Shown: positions 55,059 to 61,952 of the stretch, piece after piece
How positions within the stretch are numbered: position 1 is the first letter of the stretch
Layout of the letters: each line of letters begins with the position of its first letter
From: an uncultured Alphaproteobacteria bacterium
GTDB taxonomy: Bacteria; Pseudomonadota; Alphaproteobacteria; HIMB59
DNA: 64,000 nucleotides
Assembly: GCA_902509695.1 (NCBI GenBank)
Contig: CABWYP010000004.1
Coordinates: 1 to 64,000 of the forward strand
Reading direction: 5' to 3'
Program-made: the position numbers and the translations under genes
The notes under the pieces: generated by a model
What the model was told of the DNA's origin: nothing
The model's input: only the letters and a program-made list of their open reading frames with translations
The model's database searches: none

Positions 55059-56513
55059 TTAAGCTAGACCCACATCCTTCATCATGCGGTCTATCTTTGA
55101 AGCTAACTTATCTAATGTCTCATCGACATTTGATCCTGTTTGCATTTCCTGAAGAGCTGCTGCCCATTCTGTTGTTGTTTCAAAGAATAGTGGTTGAGCT
55201 GTAAAGTGGATTTTTGATCCATCAATAGAGCTATTGTATTGCTCCATATATCCAGGAGATGTTCCACGAATTTTATCGTCAAAATCACCTGAAGCCCATA
55301 CAGACTCTCTAACAGGGTTCACTTGGTTGTGTTTTACACCACCAGCCATTGCATTTTCAGGGCCGTTACACCATTGCATCCAGTACCATGCTGCATCCTT
55401 CTTTTTGGAGAAGTTGCTCATAGCTAATGACCAGATCCATACGTTTGGTGTTGGTGCACTTGCGCTTGGATTTGGAGCAAATCCATGGAAACCAAAGTTT
55501 CCAGCCTCTTTGTTATCAGGGTTACCGTTAAAGAAGTATCCTAAGATATCAGCATCGAAAATCATTGCTGAAGCACCAGCTCCAATATCATTTCCGACTT
55601 CATACCAAGTGTAACCAGACCAGTTAGCAGGTCCAGAAGATGAGATCATCTTCACCCACTGCTTGTGGAAGTCTTTAGAAGCCTGAGAGTTCATAGCAGC
55701 TTTTAATTTTCCGCCATTATTCTCAAAATCAGTTAGTCCATAGTTTGCATAAGCAGACATAAACCCTGGGTGGATTGTTGCCCAACTTCTACTACCTCTG
55801 GTTCCAATACCGTAAGACCATTCATTTGATCCAGCATTTTTAGTGAAGTATTCTGCTTGATCAGTCATTTCAACAAGATCTTTAGGTGGCTTCATACCAG
55901 CTTTATCAAAGTATCTTTGGTTGTAAGTAACACTGTTTAACTCAAAACCCCAAGGCATACACCACTGTTTAGAACCAGCTGCACCAGGAGCATCTCCTGC
56001 CACACCGCTCCATGAGCAAGCATCTCTTAAATTACCTACTACATCATTCCAGTTATAGCTTGGGTTAGTCTTATTTGAGTCACCAATATAATCATTTAGA
56101 TCCGCGCACCATCCTGCAGGGCCATAAGTCCAAGTCATATAGGCACCAGTCATGAAAGCATCATACTCTGAAGAACCTGATGATAATGCAGCTGTTACTT
56201 TATCGAAATAAACATCCTCAGCAAAAATATCATATTCGACATTCATTCCTGTTAAGGCTTTGAAATTATCGAGCTCCGCTATCATGGAATCCATGTATGG
56301 ATGTTTGTTCATTAAAAGTTTAATTGTAGTACCACTGTGTTTCTTCCAATCAAAATCTTGTGCAGCTAAAGCACTAGTGACTTGCAGTCCCATTAGCTTA
56401 GTTAATGCTGCAAATCCAATACCGTACTTACCTGCTTTGATTAGGAGATCACGTCTAGACATTTTCCCTTTTAGAAAAGTGTCTATGGCACTTTTCATTT
56501 TTGAATGTGACAT
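55059..56513 (-). CDS. ABC transporter substrate-binding protein, sugar family 1 (system B)
   Basis: 484 residues. N-terminal SRRDLLIKAGKYGIGFAAL is a twin-arginine-type signal, cleaved probably after ALAAQ. GIGTRGSRSWATIHPGF, MPWGFELNSVTYNQRYF and KKKDAAWYWMQWC fit UgpB/MalE-type solute-binding proteins. An AAGGAGG ribosome-binding site precedes the ATG. It heads the 14-gene minus-strand run that ends with rpiB. Ligand unknown. Confidence 0.88.
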   Translation of the reverse strand: MSHSKMKSAIDTFLKGKMSRRDLLIKAGKYGIGFAALTKLMGLQVTSALAAQDFDWKKHSGTTIKLLMNKHPYMDSMIAELDNFKALTGMNVEYDIFAEDVYFDKVTAALSSGSSEYDAFMTGAYMTWTYGPAGWCADLNDYIGDSNKTNPSYNWNDVVGNLRDACSWSGVAGDAPGAAGSKQWCMPWGFELNSVTYNQRYFDKAGMKPPKDLVEMTDQAEYFTKNAGSNEWSYGIGTRGSRSWATIHPGFMSAYANYGLTDFENNGGKLKAAMNSQASKDFHKQWVKMISSSGPANWSGYTWYEVGNDIGAGASAMIFDADILGYFFNGNPDNKEAGNFGFHGFAPNPSASAPTPNVWIWSLAMSNFSKKKDAAWYWMQWCNGPENAMAGGVKHNQVNPVRESVWASGDFDDKIRGTSPGYMEQYNSSIDGSKIHFTAQPLFFETTTEWAAALQEMQTGSNVDETLDKLASKIDRMMKDVGLA

Positions 56514-56555
56514 ATTTATATCCTCCTTAAGTGATAATTAAGTTTACCACTTATG

Positions 56556-56586
56556 ATGTTGAAAACAACATAACTAGTGTTGAAAA
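56556..56586. promoter_or_regulatory. Palindromic operator candidate with direct half-repeat, system B
   Basis: Inverted repeat ATGTTG-AAAA-CAACAT at 56556-56571, then a second TGTTGAAAA at 56578-56586, exactly 21 bp (two helical turns) from the first. It lies in the 113-bp divergent gap between SBP B and the AraM-like gene. It shares TGTT(R)AAA...AACA with the repeat at 38974. Confidence 0.5.
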
Positions 56587-56626
56587 TTATTGACTTGATA
56601 AGATATATGTTAATATTTATCCAAAA

Positions 56627-57928
56627 ATGGGACATTATTTAGGAGTTATCAACAAGTTATTAGATGGAAGCTATAATAGCTTATCAACTAAAAAAAAAAT
56701 TGAAATTCCAATAGAGGAAATAATAATTGAAGAGTCTATACTAAATGTAGAGTTTAATTTTACTAAAAAAATATTTAATCAAAAAAACTTAATTTTATCC
56801 GGAAAGAATTCATATCAAGTATTTGGTGAAAAAGTTTTAGCTTCTTTAAAAAAAAATAATGTAAATTGTGAGATCAAAATTTTGGATGAATATGAAACTT
56901 CTAAAAAATTTGCAGAAGATTTGGCAAATTCTTTAAGTAATTATCAAAATATAATTACCATTGGCTCTGGTTCAGTTATTGATATTAGTAAGTTTGTCTC
57001 ATCAAAAAATAATCAAAATTTGTACATTTTTTGTAGCTCTTTAAGTGCAGCAGCAACGACGAGTACAGTGTCTTTGTTAAATAAAGGTATCAAAGAGTCA
57101 GTCAAGTCTAAAATACCAGATGCGATAATAATAGATTTAGAAAATTTAAAAAATGCACCACCACGCTTATTAAGAAGTTCGCTAGGGGATGTTTTGTGCA
57201 GAAGCACTTGTCAAATTGATTGGCTTACATCTCATTTGCTATTAAATACAAAATATGATGAAACCCCCTTTGCACTTCAATATGAAGATGAGGCTTTCCT
57301 TCTTAAGAATTCTAAAAAGATATTACAAGGCGATTATGATACTTTAGCCGCCTTATCTCGTATGACTTTGTTAAATGGTATTGCGGCTATTATTATTGGA
57401 TCTACTCATGCCGGGAGTATGGGAGAGCATCTAATTAGTCATTATATTGATATGTTCATGGGTAATCAGCATCCTAATACTCTTCACGGAGAGCAAGTAG
57501 GTGTTGCTACAATTCTAATTTCAAAGATGCAAAATCAATTTATTAAAAACAAAACATTAAAATTTAATGAACTCAATATTGATGAAAAAATATTTCAGGA
57601 ATTATTTGGTGATAATTTATCCTCTAAAATGTTTGAGCAATTTAAATCTAAATATTTTAATGCTGATAAAATAGAATTCATTAATGATCTACTTGAAAAA
57701 AACTGGAGTTTGTTTAGGGTTAAACTAGCAAAATACCTTTTACCTACTGATAATATAATAAAAGCATTAGTGGAGTGTGGTGCCTGTGTTAGTAATGAAG
57801 ATCTAAAAATCTCAGGAAAATTTTTTAATGAGGCTATTCATAATTCATTTTTATTAAGGGATAGGTTTTCTTACTTAGATATAGCTCACTACACGAAAAC
57901 TATTCAAGAATATTTGGTAAAGGAGTAA
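56627..57928 (+). CDS. AraM/EgsA-like glycerol-1-phosphate dehydrogenase family protein (copy 2)
   Basis: 433 residues, paralogue of the protein at 33700: GVINKLLDGSY start, TIGSGSVIDISKFVS, and metal ligands in STHAGSMGEHLISHYID and HPNTLHGEQVGVATI. Likely a metal- and NAD-dependent reduction or oxidation at a DHAP-like carbon. Divergent from SBP B and 109 bp upstream of glpD. About 40 residues longer than B. subtilis AraM at the C-terminus. Confidence 0.8.
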   Translation: MGHYLGVINKLLDGSYNSLSTKKKIEIPIEEIIIEESILNVEFNFTKKIFNQKNLILSGKNSYQVFGEKVLASLKKNNVNCEIKILDEYETSKKFAEDLANSLSNYQNIITIGSGSVIDISKFVSSKNNQNLYIFCSSLSAAATTSTVSLLNKGIKESVKSKIPDAIIIDLENLKNAPPRLLRSSLGDVLCRSTCQIDWLTSHLLLNTKYDETPFALQYEDEAFLLKNSKKILQGDYDTLAALSRMTLLNGIAAIIIGSTHAGSMGEHLISHYIDMFMGNQHPNTLHGEQVGVATILISKMQNQFIKNKTLKFNELNIDEKIFQELFGDNLSSKMFEQFKSKYFNADKIEFINDLLEKNWSLFRVKLAKYLLPTDNIIKALVECGACVSNEDLKISGKFFNEAIHNSFLLRDRFSYLDIAHYTKTIQEYLVKE

Positions 57929-58037
57929 AAATATAATCTTATATGTCAATAAAATATTGATTTATTTTGGTTAAAAAAAAGAAAAATTCTTTGTTAAAAA
58001 AATTTATTTAAAACTTTTTCTTTACAATCAATAAGCA

Positions 58038-59468
58038 ATGCAGGATTTAGTAATTATAGGCGGCGGGATAAACGGAGTTGGTATCGCTAGAGATGCAGCA
58101 GGTCGTGGCTTAAAGGTTACCCTTATTGAAAAAGATGATATTGCATCAAAAACTTCATCTTGGTCTACAAAATTAATTCATGGTGGTATACGTTATTTAG
58201 AAAATTATGAATTTAGGTTAGTAAGAGAATCTCTCAAAGAAAGAGAGGTTATAAAAAAGATAGCCCCCCATATAACAAAACCTATAAGATTCGTTTTACC
58301 TCATGTTCCTAGTTTGCGCCCATCATGGTTAATAAGGATAGGGCTATTATTGTACGATTGGTTAGGAGGGGTTATTACACTTCCAAAATCTAGATTTGTT
58401 TCACTGCAAGAAGATTTTAAAGAGAATCCACTAAAGGATAATTTTAAAATTGGTTATGAGTACTCAGACCTTTTTGTAGATGATGCGCGATTGGTACTAT
58501 TAAATGCTGAGGATGCTATTAATCGAGGTGCAAATATTTTGACGAATACTTCAATAGTTAATACAATCAGGAATAAGAATGATTGGGAAATAAGTTTAAA
58601 TACTGGAGAGACTTTAAAGTCTAAAGTAATTGTAAATGCGACTGGGCCATATGCCGTTGATGTTTTAAATAGTTTATTTAAGATAAAATCAAAAAAAAAA
58701 CTACGTCTTATCCAAGGAAGTCACCTAATAGTTAATAAAATTTATCAAGGTGAGCAGTCTTATATTCTTCAATTAAATGATAAAAGGATAATATTTCTTA
58801 TACCTTATTTAAATAAATACACACTTATTGGCACGACTGATCATGAGGTTGACAGTTATGAAAATCCTAAAATTACAAATGAAGAAAAAAATTACTTAAT
58901 CAACTCAGTGAATGAATTCATTAAGACTAAAATTTGCGATAAAGATATAGTCTGGACCTATGCAGGCGTAAGACCATTAGTTGAAGATTTTAATGAAAAA
59001 GCATCTAAAATCACAAGAGACTACACATTTGAAATTAATGACACATTGGCACCAATATTAACGATATTTGGTGGGAAGCTTACTACTTATAGAAAGCTTT
59101 CTGAGCACGCCCTTGATAAATTATCAAATTATTTAAATTTCCCAAATAAATCATGGACTGGTAAAGAAATTCTACCAGGAGGGAATATTGCCATAAAATC
59201 TAAATTAGACATCCCAGAAAATATGATTGCTAGATTAGAAAATATCTATGGAGATAAAATTTATAAATTAAATGAATACTTTCTAAAATTAGATAATGGC
59301 GGTGAAAAAATTAGCGAAGATTTATATGAGTATGAAGTAAAATACTTAGTAGATGAAGAATTAGTAAAAACTGCAGATGATATTCTTTTTAGAAGAACTA
59401 AGCTTGGAATAGATTTTCCAACCAATTTAAAAGAAAAATTAAATTCCATTTTAAAAAGACACTTGTAA
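58038..59468 (+). CDS. glpD: Glycerol-3-phosphate dehydrogenase (aerobic, FAD)
   Basis: Membrane-associated flavoprotein oxidising G3P to DHAP and passing electrons to quinone. FAD site VIIGGGINGVGIARDAAGRG, then SSWSTKLIHGGIRYLENYEF, GTTDHEVDSYENP, TYAGVRPLVEDF, and GGKLTTYRKLSEHA. Length 476, slightly short of the usual ~500 because the C-terminal domain is compact. 23 bp upstream of glpK. Confidence 0.93.
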   Translation: MQDLVIIGGGINGVGIARDAAGRGLKVTLIEKDDIASKTSSWSTKLIHGGIRYLENYEFRLVRESLKEREVIKKIAPHITKPIRFVLPHVPSLRPSWLIRIGLLLYDWLGGVITLPKSRFVSLQEDFKENPLKDNFKIGYEYSDLFVDDARLVLLNAEDAINRGANILTNTSIVNTIRNKNDWEISLNTGETLKSKVIVNATGPYAVDVLNSLFKIKSKKKLRLIQGSHLIVNKIYQGEQSYILQLNDKRIIFLIPYLNKYTLIGTTDHEVDSYENPKITNEEKNYLINSVNEFIKTKICDKDIVWTYAGVRPLVEDFNEKASKITRDYTFEINDTLAPILTIFGGKLTTYRKLSEHALDKLSNYLNFPNKSWTGKEILPGGNIAIKSKLDIPENMIARLENIYGDKIYKLNEYFLKLDNGGEKISEDLYEYEVKYLVDEELVKTADDILFRRTKLGIDFPTNLKEKLNSILKRHL

Positions 59469-59491
59469 TACTTATGTTAAGATAAAGGATA

Positions 59492-60988
59492 ATGAAAAAG
59501 TTTATTCTTTCCATTGATCAAGGAACGACTTCTACGAGAACAATTATTTTTGATGAGAAGTTTGATATAGTTGGAAGCGATCAACTAGAGTTTAAACAAT
59601 TGTTTCCCAAAGATGGATGTGTTGAACACGACCCACTAGAAATATTTGAAACTGTTTTAAAAACATCGAAAGCCACTATCAAAAAAGCAAAATTAAATGT
59701 CAATCAAATTTCAGGAATTGGTATTACTAATCAACGTGAAACTGTCGTAGTCTGGAATAAAGAAACAGGAGAGCCAATTTATAATGCAATTGTTTGGCAA
59801 GATAGAAGAACTGTAAATTATTGTAAAGAACTTGCTAAAAAGGGGCTTGCAAAAAAAATACAAAAAATTACTGGATTAGTAATAGATGCTTATTTTTCAG
59901 CAACAAAAATAAAATGGGTTTTAGACAATATCGAGTCATCAAAAAAACTCTTGAAAGATAATAAACTTTTATTTGGAACAATTGATTGTTGGTTGCTTTG
60001 GAAGTTAACAGAAGGAAGGTCTTATTTTACTGAAGCTACAAATGCTTCAAGAACAATGTTGTTTGATATTAAAAAGAACTGTTGGTCTGAAGAATTATTA
60101 AAAATTTTTGGCATACCTCGTTCTATTTTACCAGATGTTAAAGATAGCTCAGATGACTTTGGTTTCACAACTTTACTTGGAGGGGAAATTCCAATTGGAG
60201 GCATAGCGGGAGACCAACAAGCTGCAACAATTGGGCAAGCTTGTTTTGAACCAGGATCTATCAAATCCACCTATGGAACAGGTTGTTTTATGCTTATGAA
60301 CACTGGGGAAAATATCAAGATTTCAAAAAATAATTTACTTACGACAATTGCCTATAGAATAAATGGTAAAAATACTTATGCGTTAGAGGGTTCAATTTTC
60401 ATAGCAGGAGCAGCAATTCAATGGCTCAGAGACTCTCTTAAAATCATAAAAAGCGCGGAAGAGACTGAAAAACTTTATGGACAAAATGATAAAACCCAAC
60501 AAATATACTTTGTTCCAGCATTTGTTGGCTTAGGAGCTCCTTATTGGGATGGGGAAGCGAGAGGAGCTATCTTTGGAATGACAAGAAATACAGGGATTGC
60601 AGATTTTGTAAAGGCAGCTATTGATAGCGTGGCTTACCAAACTAAAGATTTAGTTTTAGCAATGGAAAGAGATAGTGGGCTGTCAATCAAAAAATTAAAA
60701 GTGGATGGAGGGATGGTCAAGAACGAGCAATTTCTTCAATTTTTATCTAATATTTTAATTTCATTATGTGACAGACCAAAAATTACTGAAACCACAGCAT
60801 TAGGTGCTGCTTATCTAGCTGGCTTGTCATTAGGGTTAATTAAAAGCACTAAAGATATAGAAAAAAAATGGCAAAGCGAAAAAGTATTTAAACCAAAGCT
60901 ACATAAAAAAGAAGTTAAATACCTTTATGATGGTTGGTTAAAAGCAATTAAAAAAATATCTATAAAAAAAAATAGAAATAAAAATTAA
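59492..60988 (+). CDS. glpK: Glycerol kinase
   Basis: FGGY kinase, 498 residues, canonical length. SIDQGTTSTRTIIFD, GITNQRETVVVWNKETG, WQDRRT, GIAGDQQAATIGQ, YGTGCFMLMNTG, and VDGGMVKNEQFLQF match glycerol kinase closely, unlike the other three FGGY proteins here. Converts glycerol to G3P for GlpD. No glpF facilitator is adjacent, so glycerol may enter by diffusion or by one of the ABC systems. Confidence 0.95.
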   Translation: MKKFILSIDQGTTSTRTIIFDEKFDIVGSDQLEFKQLFPKDGCVEHDPLEIFETVLKTSKATIKKAKLNVNQISGIGITNQRETVVVWNKETGEPIYNAIVWQDRRTVNYCKELAKKGLAKKIQKITGLVIDAYFSATKIKWVLDNIESSKKLLKDNKLLFGTIDCWLLWKLTEGRSYFTEATNASRTMLFDIKKNCWSEELLKIFGIPRSILPDVKDSSDDFGFTTLLGGEIPIGGIAGDQQAATIGQACFEPGSIKSTYGTGCFMLMNTGENIKISKNNLLTTIAYRINGKNTYALEGSIFIAGAAIQWLRDSLKIIKSAEETEKLYGQNDKTQQIYFVPAFVGLGAPYWDGEARGAIFGMTRNTGIADFVKAAIDSVAYQTKDLVLAMERDSGLSIKKLKVDGGMVKNEQFLQFLSNILISLCDRPKITETTALGAAYLAGLSLGLIKSTKDIEKKWQSEKVFKPKLHKKEVKYLYDGWLKAIKKISIKKNRNKN

Positions 60989-61006
60989 TTCTGTTACTTA
61001 TGTTGT

Positions 61007-61897
61007 ATGCGCATAAATATTGAAATTGGTGATATTGAGGCATTTATTGAATTATCTGAAACTAACTCATTTGCTAAAGCTGCCAATAATCTGAATTTAT
61101 CTCAACCTGCACTTTCCAGAAGAATTCAAAAACTAGAGCATGAACTAGGTACGACTTTATTTGATAGAACCACTAGAAAAGTTCAGCTCTCTTATTCGGG
61201 GAGAAATTTTTATGAAAGAGCAAGAGGCATCATTGAAGCTGTAAAAACAGCAACAAAGACTTTAAATGAAAATTACAGCTTTCCATCTATCATAAAAATA
61301 GGGGTTGTTCATTCAGCTCTTAGAAATATTTTATTTACCACTTTAAAAAAATTTAAAGAAATGGAACCTAGATGCAAGGTCCAAATAATTGAGAGATCCT
61401 CTAATAATGTAGTTGATAGTGTTTTGGGAGGCGAATGTGATTTTGGAATAAACTTTACTGGGATACAGGAGCCAGGAATTGAATTTCAAAGCCTATTTGT
61501 TGAAGATTATGTTGTAGTATTTCCAAAAGGAGACAGGCTTGAAAAAAAAAGGAAAATTAAATTATCAGAAATTAAAGATAGGAGTTTTATCTCTATTTGG
61601 AAAGGTTCAGGTAGTCGAATTTATTTTGAAAATGCCCTTGCTCTTCAAAAAGAGGACATGGATTGGTCATACGAAGTTAGACATATCCCAACAGCACTAA
61701 GCATGGTCGAACAAGGACTTGGAATTACATTAGCCCCAAAATTAGCTATTTCCAAAGATTATAACACTCTTTCATTTAGACCCCTCATAGATCCTGTTGT
61801 AAATAGAACTATAGGTCTTATTAAAAGATCAGGTAGAGATCTTGGATATGATGCACAGAAATTATACGACTTGCTTATAGAAAAATTTAAAAAATAA
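61007..61897 (+). CDS. LysR-family transcriptional regulator
   Basis: 296 residues. N-terminal winged HTH: AFIELSETNSFAKAANNLNLSQPALSRRIQKLE; then a LysR effector-binding domain (IKIGVVHSALRNILF, GGECDFGINF, VEQGLGITLAP). It follows glpK by 18 bp on the same strand, so it may regulate glpD-glpK or respond to a triose-phosphate-linked metabolite. LysR genes are more often divergent from their targets, so the link is tentative. Confidence 0.9.
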   Translation: MRINIEIGDIEAFIELSETNSFAKAANNLNLSQPALSRRIQKLEHELGTTLFDRTTRKVQLSYSGRNFYERARGIIEAVKTATKTLNENYSFPSIIKIGVVHSALRNILFTTLKKFKEMEPRCKVQIIERSSNNVVDSVLGGECDFGINFTGIQEPGIEFQSLFVEDYVVVFPKGDRLEKKRKIKLSEIKDRSFISIWKGSGSRIYFENALALQKEDMDWSYEVRHIPTALSMVEQGLGITLAPKLAISKDYNTLSFRPLIDPVVNRTIGLIKRSGRDLGYDAQKLYDLLIEKFKK

Positions 61898-61952
61898 TTA
61901 ATCAGCATTATGCATAAGAATAAATCCTAATTAATGATATTAAATAATACTT

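Noticed and set aside
55234-55614. 126-aa plus-strand ORF
   Set aside because: Antisense shadow of the binding-protein gene.
57946-57960. Inverted repeat TCAATA-AAA-TATTGA upstream of glpD
   Set aside because: Short and AT-rich; expected by chance at this base composition and not shared with another site.
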